Assembly (NCBI GenBank): GCA_032622095.1
Contig: CP136063.1
Coordinates: 33,048,987-33,112,986, forward strand
Length of the DNA stretch: 64,000 nucleotides
Direction: 5' to 3'
Origin: Siphonodentalium dalli
Taxonomy: Eukaryota; Mollusca; Scaphopoda; Gadilida; Siphonodentaliidae
How positions within the stretch are numbered: position 1 is the stretch's first letter; the number at the start of each line of letters is the position of its first letter. Made by a program: the position numbers and the translations under genes. Under the pieces are notes generated by a model that made no database searches, was not told the DNA's origin, and saw only the letters and a program-made list of their open reading frames with translations. This document shows positions 34,082-46,040 of this stretch, piece after piece.

Positions 34082-34710
34082 TCTATTATATATTTTGGGA
34101 AATCTGTGTGTGTGTGTGTGTGTGTCTGTCTGTCTGTTCGCGATGGATTCGAAAACGGCCGAGCCGATTTCGATGGTATGTGAGGGTACTTTCGGACGGG
34201 GAATGGCATGGGCCTATTAATTTGCTGGTGCGACGTGACCTTGACCTTCAAATCGGGTCATTTCAAGGATCGAACGCCCGAGTATCAAGGGATTTCGATG
34301 AAAATTAGTGGCTATGGATACTTTCGTATGGTGAGTGTCGTAGGCCTATTCGTTTGCCCATGCGACGTGACCTTGACCTTGAAATCGGGTCAATTCAAGG
34401 TCAAACCGCGAATTTTTATGGGATTTCGACGAAATTTGATACGTAGGGTTACTTTTGTCCACTGAGTGTTTTCGACGGGTCAAATCGTGACACCGACCTG
34501 ACCTTGATCGTCAAAATTATCAATTCGAGGTCAAATCGGGTAAAACCGGATGGATTTCGACGGGTACTTTTGTCGTGTACTTTTGTCCGAGCAGTGTTTT
34601 GGGCGGGACAAATCGTGACATTGACCTTCAAAATGGACAATTCAATGTCAAACCGCGCAATTCGCCGAAAAGCAGAGGGAAACAGCTCGGACGAAGTCGG
34701 GGCCACCTAA
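34082..34710 (+). mobile_element. Helitron-like element, head-to-tail unit C (other subfamily)
   Basis: Starts TCTATTATATATTTTGGGAA, with (TG)n(TCTG)n, then GATGGATTCGAAAACGGCCG and several diverged units containing GACGTGACCTTGACCTT, AAATCGGGTCA.TTCAAGGTC and GGATTTCGACG. It ends in GCTCGGACGAAGTCGGGGC and CCACCTAA. The core is the reverse-strand relative of 16636-17195. The related 5' part recurs at 63155-63340. Confidence 0.65.
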
Positions 34711-35320
34711 ATAGAATGGGCTACAGACATATAACTCAGTATTACATATTAATTAATAAAATATTAATAATATGTGATATAAATTGATAGAATGGACTAC
34801 AGACATATACTTCAGTAATAAATATTAATTAATTAATACATATAACTCATAATTAAATAATTATAATATGTTATATAAATATATAGAATGGACTACATAC
34901 ATATAACTCAGTATTAATATTAATTAATTAAATAATAATATGTTATATAAATATATAGAGTGGACAACTTACATATAACTCAGTATTAAATATTAATTAA
35001 TTAAATATCAATAACATGTTATGTAAATATATATTTACATAACATGTTATTAATATTTAATTAATTAATATTTAATACTGAGTTATATGTAAGTAGTCCA
35101 CTCTATATATTTATATAACATATAACTCAGTATTAAATATTAATTAATTAAATATTAATAACATGTTATGTAAATATATAGAATGTACTAGAGACATATA
35201 ACTCAGTATTAATATTAATAATATCTTATATAAATATATAGAATGGACTACATACATATATCTCAGTTTTAAATATTAATAATATGTTATATAACTATAT
35301 AGAATGGCCTAGAAATTTGT
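34711..35320. repeat. AT-rich satellite of about 80-90 bp
   Basis: Units read TAGAATGGACTACAGACATA, TAACTCAGTATTAAATATTA, ATTAATTAAATATTAATAA and TATGTTATATAAATATA. About seven units are present, one of them inverted. A partial unit (GACTACAGACATATAACTCAG...AATAA) also lies at 33134-33170 on the far side of the three Helitron-like units, so those were inserted into the array. Confidence 0.9.
34937..35122. repeat. 186-bp near-perfect AT-rich palindrome
   Basis: Centre between 35030 and 35031 (GTAAATAT|ATATTTAC). By eye each arm runs about 90 bp with only about two mismatches and no loop. It consists of one satellite unit and its mirror image. Confidence 0.9.
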
Positions 35321-35339
35321 TTAATCGTGGACCGTTTGT

Positions 35340-35760
35340 AAATAGGGTTTCATATAACAAGAAATTCAATTAATTGAGGAAAAACACCCACTGTCCCGAG
35401 TGGTATTGATAAGCTATTGGAGGGTCTACCACTTCGCATGCAAACTAGCAAAATAACATTGAATGTCTCAATGACATCAACAGCTTTAAGATGGGAATAA
35501 CCCACCATATATGGTAGATATTCAACCAGGCTCTGCTTAAGATTGTTAATTGATGACTGATTTACATGTACATTACACACAACAATTAACGTTATGATTT
35601 TGAAACTAACCATGATAGAATATTGACAGTAAGGTGGTATTAACTACTACGAGTACTATTCGTAATAATAGTACTATTCTAGCATAATATGTGTGTACGT
35701 GATGTATGGGAAATATTAAAGGACAAAACAATAGTTGCAATACAATTATAACAATGTTTT
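35340..35760. other. no gene recognised
   Basis: An 87-codon minus frame (35350-35613) begins with a hydrophobic stretch but has no domain and ends in low-information sequence. I treat it as accidental. Confidence 0.4.
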
Positions 35761-35764
35761 GTAA

Positions 35765-36330
35765 TTAATCGCAAGAGCTAATTGCGCTTAAGCACATTAA
35801 GGAATATTCCTTAAAGGCGCTTAAGCGCAATAAGGGAATTTCTATTGTTCTTAATCGCAATAAGGAAATATTTAACTGAGCTTTAGCGCAAAAATGGAAT
35901 TTTCAAATTGCGCTTATATAATAAAGCTCAATAAGGAATCTCTTAATAAGGAATATATTATATATAGTACATAAACTTCCTATAATTCAGGTGGTGTAGT
36001 CCATATCCATGGTACAATGGGTGGAACAAATATAGGTTTATTCTACTATTTGCAGAAGGGTGATCTAATGAGATATATATTAATTTCGCTTAAGTGCAAT
36101 AGGGATGGCATTGCGCTTACATGTAATAAGGAATGTCTTATTACACTTAAGCGCAATAAGAATATTCCTTACTGTACAGGAATATCATATTGGGCTTAAG
36201 CGCAATAAGGTATCTCTAACTGCGCTTAAGCACAATAACTTAAGAAATATTCTTATTGCATTAAGATCCACGAGAAATATTCTCATTGGGCTTGAGCTCA
36301 ATTAGAGATTCCTTAAGTTATTGCAGTTAA
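35765..36330. repeat. scattered CTTAAGCGCAATAAGGAAT motif array
   Basis: The motif GCGCTTAAGCGCAATAAGGA and shortened forms (GCGCTTA, GCAATAAGGAAT, ATTCCTTA) recur about 15 times in both orientations at irregular spacing of 15-60 bp. About 120 bp of non-matching sequence (35970-36085) interrupts it. CTTAAG and GCGCTTAAGCGC are palindromic, giving many small hairpins. Confidence 0.7.
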
Positions 36331-36654
36331 TCGAAATTGTCTATTAAATGTCAATTTGGTTTCCCATAGAGATCATCAATGATGTCTATGCGCAAGGGAC
36401 GCATGCCAATCTTTGTTGGGATTGCAATTGTTTATTGTTTATTAAATATGCACATATGCTTAAGATACAGTTGTGCGCGAAGAGCGCTCCCGTATATCAG
36501 GTTTTGGAACCCAGTGAATTAAAATATCATTGAAATAATTCTCCCAATAAACATCCATATATTCAATATACATTTTTTTGGAACAGAATTAGGCAGTCCA
36601 TTTTGGACGCCATCGTGGAATTTAATTTTTTTGTTTAATTTTCTCACATATTTA

Positions 36655-36935
36655 TTAGTTATGTGCATGGAGAGATCATTAAACTTCACATCCTTATATT
36701 GGTTATAGTAATGCCCAAAGCAATTGACCACTTAACCACAGCAGGATTATGGGTATTTTTTCAGGATTTAGTCGGAAATATGGCTTGTTGCCATTCATCG
36801 GAAAGCTCTCGCCCTTCCTGAAAAATTACCCATAATTCTGCTGTAGTTAAGTGGTCAATTACTTTGGACATTACTGTATGTATGAGGATGGAGTTATCAT
36901 TACACCTCACATCCTTATATTGGGGATTTTGGACC
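36655..36935. repeat. inverted repeat pair with 50-bp loop
   Basis: Left arm CAATTGACCACTTAACCACAGCAGGATTATGGGTATTT... (from about 36720) is mirrored by ...TTACCCATAATTCTGCTGTA and GTTAAGTGGTCAATTACTTTGG (about 36825-36868). The arms extend outward less exactly, to CACATCCTTATATTGG on both sides. No coding. Confidence 0.65.
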
Positions 36936-37094
36936 TTGACTTGGGACCTTTGGTTTTTAACGCAACAAATGCGAGTACACCTTATACACAAATTTCTTGG
37001 ATAAGATGAGTTTGAAGCCTGCTTACATTTCAAAATGTTGTCAGTTTTGTATCGTCTGCAGCGGAACTCGGCATGTTGAAGCAAAAGTTACAAG

Positions 37095-37965
37095 AGATAA
37101 AATATGTACGTAACGAGACTATAATACAAATGAAAAAATAAATTGAGGGAGGGTGGGCGATACACGGAACTCAGGGTTGAACCGATATAAATCTGTGGAG
37201 CGATAACTACCAATGTTCACATATTATGCATCTCAACTCTACTGTTGCAACAAGGCTATAAAATAGGGGGTGTCAGAATCTTAGTTATCTCTATATAGTG
37301 CCAGAATAGTTATTTATGAACTTCTATAGTGGTAAAATGCAAATTATAATTAAATGACAAAAATATGTATGTAACACAACTATACCGATGAAAAGAAAAA
37401 TAATAATTTAGGCCTGGATTAGATGTTGGTTTGGTAATAACTTATATGAACTCGGAGAAAAAGGGGTACATACCGATGAACTGACATAAATTAGTAGAGC
37501 GATAGCGATCAATGTTGCCATGAATGCATCGCGATTGTACTGTAGCATCAATGATATAAAATTGGGGTGGGGGGTCTGAAATTATCTCTATATCTATAGA
37601 TGGCACCATAATTATATAAAAAGAAATAGCAATTGATATACATATACGGTATAATATATAGTAATAACATAGACATAAGTATAAGTATCACGTGATAAAA
37701 TATTATGTAACGTGACTATAGCGATGATACAAATAAATAAATTGGACCGGGATTAGAGGTTGGGTTGGTTTTATGTGGATAATTGGATATGGAATTCATA
37801 CCGATGAAACGATATAAATTAGTAGAGCGATAAAAACCAATGTTGACACTTAGTCAGGCTATGCGGGGGGAATAGGAGTTGATACGATAGACCAAATTTA
37901 ATTTGTTAGGTGATAATGACCAATGTTGACGTTTAAAGTAACGCGACTGTACTGTCGCACAATTA
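37095..37965. repeat. 3.5 diverged tandem units of about 300 bp
   Basis: Shared blocks: TATGTA.GTAAC..(A/G)ACTATA, GATGAAA..AAATAAATT, GATATAAAT(T/C).GTAGAGCGATA and CCAATGTTGAC/CACA, then GCGACTGTACTGT.GCA and TATAAAAT.GGGG. Unit starts lie near 37105, 37365 and 37695, with a partial one near 37890. Old and non-coding. Confidence 0.6.
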
Positions 37966-38044
37966 TCAGGTAGAGCCGGTCAAATATGAACTCTGGTGCC
38001 CAATATGGAGCAGCTCAGAAAACATTCGCAGGGGCCTAAAATGT

Positions 38045-38395
38045 ATTTAACATGGAATCTGCCATTCAAATCGATTTATGTCGATAAAAGTCTTATTTTT
38101 CAAAATTTTAAGCTGAGACTTGGTGTGTCTGAGTGGAATACTTATATATTCATAAAATGACAGGGTCCAGCACGCAATTATTTTCTAGATGGACGAAATA
38201 ATTTTTTTTGATGAAAAATTTGAACATGGGATCTGCCATTCAAATCGATTTATGTCGATAAAACTCTTATTTTAAGCTGAGACTTGTTGTGTCTGGGTGG
38301 AATATATATTCTTGAAATGAGAGAATCCAGCACGTTGTTACGTTTTAGATGGAAGAAATTGATTTTTTTCGATGATAAAAATCCACCGTGGGCTG
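38045..38395. repeat. two tandem units of about 170 bp
   Basis: Both contain GGATCTGCCATTCAAATCGA, TTTATGTCGATAAAA.TCTTA, TTTTAAGCTGAGACTTG.TGT, TCCAGCACG and AGATGGA.GAAAT.ATTTTTT. They run head to tail directly. Confidence 0.8.
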
Positions 38396-38435
38396 GGCAC
38401 TGAAATTGTCAATGAAAATTGTAATCATTTTCGGG

Positions 38436-38810
38436 ACATGACAATCTGCGAGATGGGATGGGATATGGGACAAAATGACAATCTGCAGGACAGAATTTCA
38501 AATTGCGTGGGACGGCCGTTATATCGAGGAATACAAGGCGTATGGGGCTCATTTTGGTGTCTAACGAAAGGCCCACATTCGCTCTATCCACACATATTAA
38601 CCCCGCCACTGACCGGACAACAGAAGTTGCATTATTTGATCGGCAACTGACCTAACATGAAGGAATTTGGGATAGAATGACAATCTGCGGGACAGGATTT
38701 TCAAATTGCGTGGGACGGCCGATATATCGAGGAATACAGCGCGCAGAGGGCTCCTTTTGGTGTCTAACGAAAGGTCCACAACTGACCTGACATAAAATGC
38801 CACAAACACG
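38436..38810. repeat. two direct repeats of about 170 bp
   Basis: Shared blocks: ATGACAATCTGC.GGACAG, TTTCAAATTGCGTGGGACGG, CCG.TATATCGAGGAATACA and TTTTGGTGTCTAACGAAAGG. The second copy starts near 38676. Together with the units at 38045 this looks like the tandem interior of one repetitive element. Confidence 0.75.
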
Positions 38811-38816
38811 AAAAAA

Positions 38817-40131
38817 TGCGTTCGACATTAATGTTTAGAATTTAGATTTCTCGATGAATACGCTAGCAAACAACAAGTTTTAGGTATCAAATAACGCAGT
38901 GGAATACTGCGCACTCGTTTTTAGCTACAATATGGCTGTTTTAGTGCGAATATTGTTATGGCGAACACGCAAACACGCGACGATAACAGCTAAAATAGAC
39001 TCGATGTTTACAATTACAGCATCGATTTCAGCTGGTATATTCAATATAATGGGGCGTATAGTATATCGAAATGTAGGATTAGACACAGTGAATGTATTTT
39101 TTTCCAAATGGGTCCACTACGCGGTGAAATTGTTGCAGCAATTCGCCCCAAGAAAGAGCGCTACTTTTCTCGTAAAAAATAGAATGGCCGACGGAAGCCG
39201 TTCTATCGTTCCAACTAAGCCGTTCTTAGCAGTACTTCATCCACAAAATACGAATATTACACCATGTATCAGAAGACATATCAAATGTAACATGATAATC
39301 TCCCCCGCATTTGACCGGCGGATAATATGTTCATATGAGAACCTCCCCGGCGTATGACCGGCAGATAATATGTTCATATGAGAACATCCCCCGCGTATGA
39401 CCAGCAGATAATATGAGAACTTCCACCGCGTATGACTGGCGGACACATAAGTTTTTAAGTCTATAAGCACTATTTGATTTGAATATTCTTTCGAGCAGTC
39501 TGACCATTGACATATTCGTGCATTCAAACCAGTTAATTTATTTTGTAACTTGGCTTGTAATCGCCGGACAACGGCTTCCGGCCTGGGCTTTTAATCACAA
39601 CTAAAATAAAAAATAAGTGTGAATTATAACAAATGAAAAGCGCAAAGATCTTTTAAAGGTTACATTTGATATGTCTTCTGATATATGGTGTATATTTGTG
39701 GATGAAGTGCTGCTAAGAACGGCTTAGTTGGAACGATAGAACGCATTCAGTCGGCCATTCTATTTTTTACGAGAAAAAAAATAGCGCTCTTTCTTGGAGC
39801 GAATTTCTGCAACAATTTCACTGCGTAGTGGACCCATTTGGAAAAAAATACATTCACTGTGTCTAATCCTACATTTTGATATACTATACGCCCCATTATA
39901 TTGAATATACCAACTGAAATCGATCCTGTAATTGTAAACATCGAGTCTATTTTTAGCTGTTTTATCGGCGCGTGTTTGCGTGTTCGCCATTGCAATATTC
40001 GCACTAAAACAGCTATATTGTAGCTAAAAACGAGTGCGCAGTATTCCACTGCGTTATGTGATACCTAAAACTTTTTGTTTGCTAGCGTATTCATCGAGAA
40101 ATCTAAATTCTAAACATTAATGTCGAACGCA
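38817..40131. mobile_element. 1.3-kb foldback element with 475-bp arms
   Basis: The left arm (38817-39291) and right arm (39659-40131) are inverted copies, starting ATGCGTTCGACATTAATGTT and containing ATACTGCGCACTCGTTTTTA and AATGGGGCGTATAGTATAT, with roughly 90% identity by eye. The 367-bp loop holds four short direct repeats around CGCGTATGACCGGCAGATAA and ATGTTCATATGAGAAC (39301-39440). Both arms carry an open frame in the same register (152 and 100 codons, starting MEYCALVFSYN), which is probably a by-product of the arm identity. No transposase domain was recognised. Confidence 0.75.
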
Positions 40132-40229
40132 GTTTTTATGTCATTCTAATTTTATTTTGCGATCAAACGTCAGTGCAGCTCAGCAGAAACGCATGGGCAC
40201 TAGTTCAGTTCAGCAGAAACGCATGAGGT

Positions 40230-40293
40230 CCTACGATTATAGTACACCCACTGGACGCGGCTTCGCCGCGTCTGTCAGTGGGTGAAAAACTAG
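40230..40293 (+). mobile_element. Helitron-like 3' terminus
   Basis: A strong interrupted hairpin (CCCACTG.GACGCGG-CTTCG-CCGCGTC..CAGTGGG, 40247-40282) is followed by TGAAAAA and CTAG (40290-40293), then T. This is the Helitron-type 3' end, of a different family from 33171-34710. The matching 5' TC end is not located; the repeats at 37095-38810 and the foldback could be its interior. Confidence 0.5.
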
Positions 40294-40423
40294 TTAATTC
40301 ATTGTTTACGACGTCTGCCACAAGCTCTACCAGTCTCGCTATACTTCCACCATATGTTGCCTTGAAAATTGGTCGCTGTGTATGATAGGGATTTGACCGT
40401 CCTGATATAGAGGTTCCCCGTAT

Positions 40424-40690
40424 GTGATGTTGACATTTCCAACTGCATCACCCCCTCTTAAACCAGACCAAACTCATAGGTTTGCCGATTCAATTATGTT
40501 CAGGTCAAGTAGTAAACTTGTAAAACTTTCTGAACTGAGGGTCTGCTGTGACGGCGTGGATATCGCATCATCTACATCGGTTAAATATTTGGGGCTGTTT
40601 CTTTATCAACGGCTGAATGGTGAAGTGATGGCGGAGAATGTTCTGGGTAAGGTAAATACGAATTGGCAGGATGACTCATCTAGGATGTAA
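40424..40690 (+). pseudogene. LINE reverse-transcriptase fragment
   Basis: The frame carries FRSSSKLVKLSELRVCCDGV, then SVKYLGLFLYQRLNGEVMAE and VLGKVNTNW. This is the palm/thumb region typical of CR1/L2-like LINEs (K..LM.FG..., the VKYLG block, ...KVN). It is cut on both sides (no YADD box) and starts outside any recognisable ATG context, so it is a dead fragment. Confidence 0.65.
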
Positions 40691-40699
40691 TGAATTTGA

Positions 40700-42725
40700 A
40701 CATGTGAAATGGCTAAGTATAATAACAGTATTTGGCTTAATTTATATTGACGCTACTACTTGTATTTCTTAATTCAATCATTGGGCCATGGACAGTTGGT
40801 GGTAGCTAGACTAGTGCGTATACATGTGTGAACGGTCAAGTACTGCTATGTGCAGTGGAATAACAATTATGTCATTACCAAATTCTTTGACACATAGGCC
40901 TTTTAATTAATGCATGGATTTCTAACAGTCACATAGTTGTTATGAGTAAACTGCTTTGTGTCAATCTGTTCATCGTTAGAACATATTAACTCTCCCCCAC
41001 ACTCGTTTGCAGTCTGATAAATATCCAGACTCCTCTCATTACTTTCATCTACATCTGAGGCCACTGGGATTCTATCTGATTTCAGAGATGAAGAGCAAAT
41101 TCCATTTTTTGTGAAAAATCACTAATATTCATCATTGCGATACACACACATATCTACACACGTGCGCCTGATGTCTTGTAAACATTTAAGAGTAGTCACT
41201 ATTCCTCTAACCAACTTCTGTGCAAGTTCCGTGCAATACAAATCTTATCCATGTTAATTGCTTCACTATACAATCAGAATACAAGTTATATATATTATAA
41301 ACAAAAGTACCATAGTTTTGATTTTGAACAAACAACGTTTGGTCACTTCAGATACGCGCCGCTAACGTGTGGTTTGATAACTTCATGATATTGCAGTCAA
41401 ATGCCGTGGGTGTGGCTTGTATGAATAAGTGAATACTAACTGAATTTGTAGGAAGCTATTCATCAATTTGGTCAAGCAAGGCATCGCTCACCGGATAGAT
41501 ATCTCTCGTTTGGAATAAAAAAAAAATCTCAACCATGAGAGTCTTTAGACCGTAAGTTGATTGAAATAAAACACAGACTAATTTTATTAGACTGTCTCAT
41601 TTGGTATCTGATTTGATAGCTAATATATTTTTATGTTTTACACATGTTGTTGTTTATAACTTGCTTAGATCACATTAACCCCGTCCACTCATTCTATAGA
41701 CATGCTCAAAATGATAACTCAAATAAGATTTCATCCACTAACTTTCATAATTGTCAACCATAGTTCTTCATCTGTATATATGTTGGGTTCAATTGGTTTG
41801 TCACGTTTGAAAATGTTAATTATTATATCCATGGCAAAGACGAATGCTGCGTGACACAATAAATTATGAAACCCTCCCACAACACTCTTAAAGAGTTCTG
41901 ATTCTGAATGATGAATGATAAGTTTTGAAATAATAACCCTTGTATCCATGTCATTAAAATATGTTATCTAAAGCAATACTTGTTTATCTACCTGGGTTCA
42001 TATTCCTCACGACCTTTCATGGTGGCACACATCCACTTCTCTGGTTGTTGGTATCGTTTCGTTTCATTGATCAGCTCATATTGACCCTGTCCACACATTA
42101 CATAGAATCATGCTATCCGATGTGATAACTCAATTATTTTTCACCCAATATGTTCTAAAGTTCAGATCGAGATGCCAGTCAATAATGCAGTATGCGGCAG
42201 TAGCAACAGAGAAAAACTAATGTTAGAGTTACTATGTCATTGATATCAACATATCGCAAGCGGTAGACCGAATGAATTGGATTTCTATCAAACACTCGAG
42301 TATCACCTAACTTCATATTTCTGCGGGGAACATCGACATAGCTATATGGTGTCGCATAAACTGTTATGTAACATTTCCTCGAACTCGATTATTTATCGCC
42401 AACCAATGGGTATTGTATCATCTCACCTGTACTATAAAGAATCGGTATCGACTGATAGGTTTTGAAAATGTATGTTAAACCCATGTACTTATCTATGTTT
42501 AACATATGAGGATATTTCTGGTGTTATGCGATATGACGTGTCTTGTCAATCATCTTCCCTTTTCGTGTACAATTGTGTAATTAGTTCCAGATTGATGAAT
42601 TAGATTCTGGTAGACAGTTTTATTGAAGATATGAATAAAAAACCGCTCATCATGAGTCGGCCTCTCATTTCTTAAGTATTTCTATTTTCACGGTGTTTGG
42701 CTAATCTAGAAAAATCTAAAGAAAA
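40700..42725. other. no gene recognised
   Basis: AT-rich sequence. A weak diverged motif, CATGCTATCC.ATGTGATAACTCAA, occurs near 41705 and 42110, with a relative near 48738. No domain in any frame; the 72-codon minus frame at 41731-41949 has no support. Confidence 0.5.
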
Positions 42726-42729
42726 ACTA

Positions 42730-43286
42730 GTGGCTGTATGAAACATTTAATAACCGATAACTTTAACATAATTATTTCAACAATGGCTGTGCTGGTTCGT
42801 GCCGTGGCTGTATGAAACATTTAATAAACGATAACTTTAACATAATTATTTCAACAATGGCTGTGCTGGTTCGTGTCGTGGCTGTATGAAACATTTAATA
42901 ACCGATAACTTTAACATAATTATTTCAACAATGGATGTGCTGGTCCGTGCCGTGGCTGTACGAAACATTTAAGAACCGATAACTTTAACATAATTATTTC
43001 AACAATGGATGTGCTGGTTCGTGCCGTGGCTGTATGAAACATTTAATAACCGATAAGTTTAACATAATTATTTCATCAATGGCTGTGCTGGTTCGTGCCG
43101 TGGCTGTATGAAACATTTAAGAACCGACAACTTTAACATATTTCAACAATGGCTGTGCTGGTCCGTGCCGTGGCTGTATGAGACATTTAATAACCGATAC
43201 CTTTAACATATTTCAACAATGGCTGTGCTGGTCCGTGCCGTGGCTGTATGAAACATTTAATAACCGATAACTTTAACATAATTATT
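42730..43286. repeat. 74-bp minisatellite, left part
   Basis: About 7.5 units of GTGGCTGTATGAAACATTTA, ATAACCGATAACTTTAACAT, AATTATTTCAACAATGG and CTGTGCTGGTTCGTGCC. The last units are shortened by 8 bp (loss of AATTATT). The array resumes at 48125-48240 after the inserted element. Confidence 0.9.
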
Positions 43287-44159
43287 TTTTATGGTTTATG
43301 CCAGTATGGCAAAGGAGATGTCAAGGCCTAGTAACTACTTACTGGGTGGACAGCACCACACCGACCCGCCGGACTAGCAGGAAAATACTAGTATGAGGGA
43401 TCGACTGGTAACCGAGAGTGACCCCTCGGCTATCCACAGGTCAACAAAGTATACAGGATAGTATAACGGCCGATCATTCTGTCGTCATATATGAAAATTT
43501 TCACGTGATGTGTGTATAAAACAAATGTATGCATACCATGACGGAAAAGGAACATAGCACCAAGATTTATTAGGGATATGGGAATATCTTATTGTTATGC
43601 TGCCCAAATTGTAGTACAGGTATATGTTACCCCGTACATCGTGATATGAAATTTACGAGGCATGATTCGGGAATTGATTTAGTTGACGCTCTTCATTTTG
43701 CATCAAGTTATGGTATTGTGTTATTAGTAGCTGTGTAGCTTAAAAATTATAATTTTTATCTCATCCACTAAGCTATAATATTTTATAGTGTATATAGTAG
43801 TCCCTGAGTTCCCGCTAATGAGGGGAGCTGGCTATACTAACATAGGGTGATAACAGTCAATGATATATAGTAGTCAACAATATGTACAGATATATATATG
43901 GTTTATTGTTTAAATAAAAGTAAAATTACAGTGATTCTGATCTGTGAATGTCGCTAAGTATTTTGAGAGCGCACAGTGAAATGTTTCAGAGAGAGATTTA
44001 CTACGACCAGGCCGAAATATGTCACAATTACAAAGTTTGGTATGCCAGAAAATAACAGTAGGCTACGGTGGTCATCGGAAGCGCACATGAGTTGTATAAT
44101 GAACGAAATGAGTCCATTATTATATGATATGGTTTCGACGAGTATATTGATGCATGATA

Positions 44160-46040
44160 TTGAATTTTTATAATAATATAAACGCAACTCCACCTTAGGA
44201 TTTCGCTACCACCACGTGAAGGCGCCTCGTTGTTATAATCATTAATTTCGCGATGAACACGTCCATTTTAGATACCCATTTACGATATTTTTTACAATAG
44301 TATGAATACTCTTCAAAGGTATGGTTATTAGCCACTTACTAGTACTAGTACATGCTCATGCAACACCACTCTTCAAAAGAGCTCACACCAACTCAATGTA
44401 ATGCTCGCAGCTCGGAACCATTCACCATAATCTATCTTGGAATTAATATATATTATGCACACACCAACAGTACAGTTGGTTAAATACAACGAAATTGTTT
44501 TCTGAAATCTACAACTTAGTTTGTAAATAAAACGCATCCGATATATATCCCTTTAAATAATTTTTGCACGCACCTGACTTGTGACGTCACTGGTAAGTAC
44601 GTCATACCGGAGCGCGTGGTTGTGACGTGTTTCTGTAACGTCTGGTACTTCAGAGCTGTGACAGCCATCTTGGGGTAGACTACACATTTGTATTCAGTAC
44701 CATGACATATGTAGTGTTTTCTAAAATCAGGCATATATGCCGCACGGACAATCATATATTACGTGAGGGACCACATATGAGGACTCTGACCTATATTCTT
44801 ATAAAAAGGTAACATAGCTCTTCAGTTATAGCGTACATTATCGCATGAAATTGATTTGTTATAAAATATAAACACAACTCCCCCCATGTATGATTTCCCT
44901 ACAACCACGTGAACGCGCCTCGTTCATCACACGAATCTCGTGTTAATATATCGTGTAAAATCTAAACAATTAACGGACTCGTGATTACCGGTATGAGAGA
45001 CTCTCGTTTGCGCGGATTTTTTATCTAGTTTGACGTCATGTATTTTGATGGAGAGGGAAATTTAATAGTAATGAGAATGATTGGTAACCGGTAAAATTCA
45101 TCCAATTAAATTACTTGGTACAGGACTCATGCATACAATGGAGTACCACCCCCTTTTCACAACCTTAACCACGACAGTAAAGTCGCTATGCATAATATTT
45201 ACACATGGTGCCTTCACGATATTATTTATAAACACAACTCCCCCCTTATTATTCCCATACCACCACGTGAACGCGCCCTGTTGTTATAATCATTAATTTC
45301 GCAGTGGACACAGAAAACCCGGTACCCATTTACGATAATCATACAAATTTATGAACACTCCCTAATTGTGTGGTGCCAATCACGCACATCTCAAGAAACA
45401 ACGCTCTTTAAATGAGCTACACTAACCTAAGGGAATGGCCAAAAGTCGGAATCATTTCACTAAAATTAATCTTGGAATTATTATTTAATATACACATCCC
45501 AACAGTACAAGTGATCGAAACCTTAATCACGACAGTACAGTCGTGATACATAACATTTACACAAAATATGTTTTCAAGATATTATTTATAAATGGAACTT
45601 CCCGCTTATGATTTCCATACCATCACGTGAACGCGCCTCGTTGGTATAATAATTAATTTCGCGATGTACATAGCCATTTTGATACCCAATTACGATATAT
45701 TTTTTACAAATTTATAGACACTCCTTAATGGGTTGGTTCAATCATGCACATGCTCAAGTAACAACGCTCTTTTAAAGAGCTTAAACTAACCTAAGGGAAT
45801 GGCCGCAACTCGAAATCATAATTTACCCAAATTATTCTTGGAATAATTATATAATATCCACATCCCAACTGTACAGTTGATTATATAATACGAATTTATT
45901 TTGTTATGGGCGACACACGTTCAATATGTATCCCTTTAAATTGTCTTACACGCACCTGACGTGTGACGTCACGGGCGGATATACGTCACGCAGGAGCTCG
46001 TGAATCATGACGTTTCTCATAACGTCTGCGATTCATACTG
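44160..46040. repeat. repeated blocks inside the MULE-like element
   Basis: The block AAACACAACTCC.CC, ATTTCC.TACCACCACGTGAA, CGCGCCTCGTTGTTATAAT and CATTAATTTCGCGATG.ACAC recurs from about 44178, 44868, 45229 and 45588. A second block (TCCCTTTAAAT..T, GCACGCACCTGAC.TGTGACG, TCAC.GG) recurs at about 44550 and 45930. These are at least two rounds of internal duplication. Confidence 0.7.

Noticed and set aside
35350-35613. 87-codon secreted-peptide-like frame
   Set aside because: The N-terminal hydrophobic run is weak as a signal peptide, and there is no supporting homology, splice or promoter signal.
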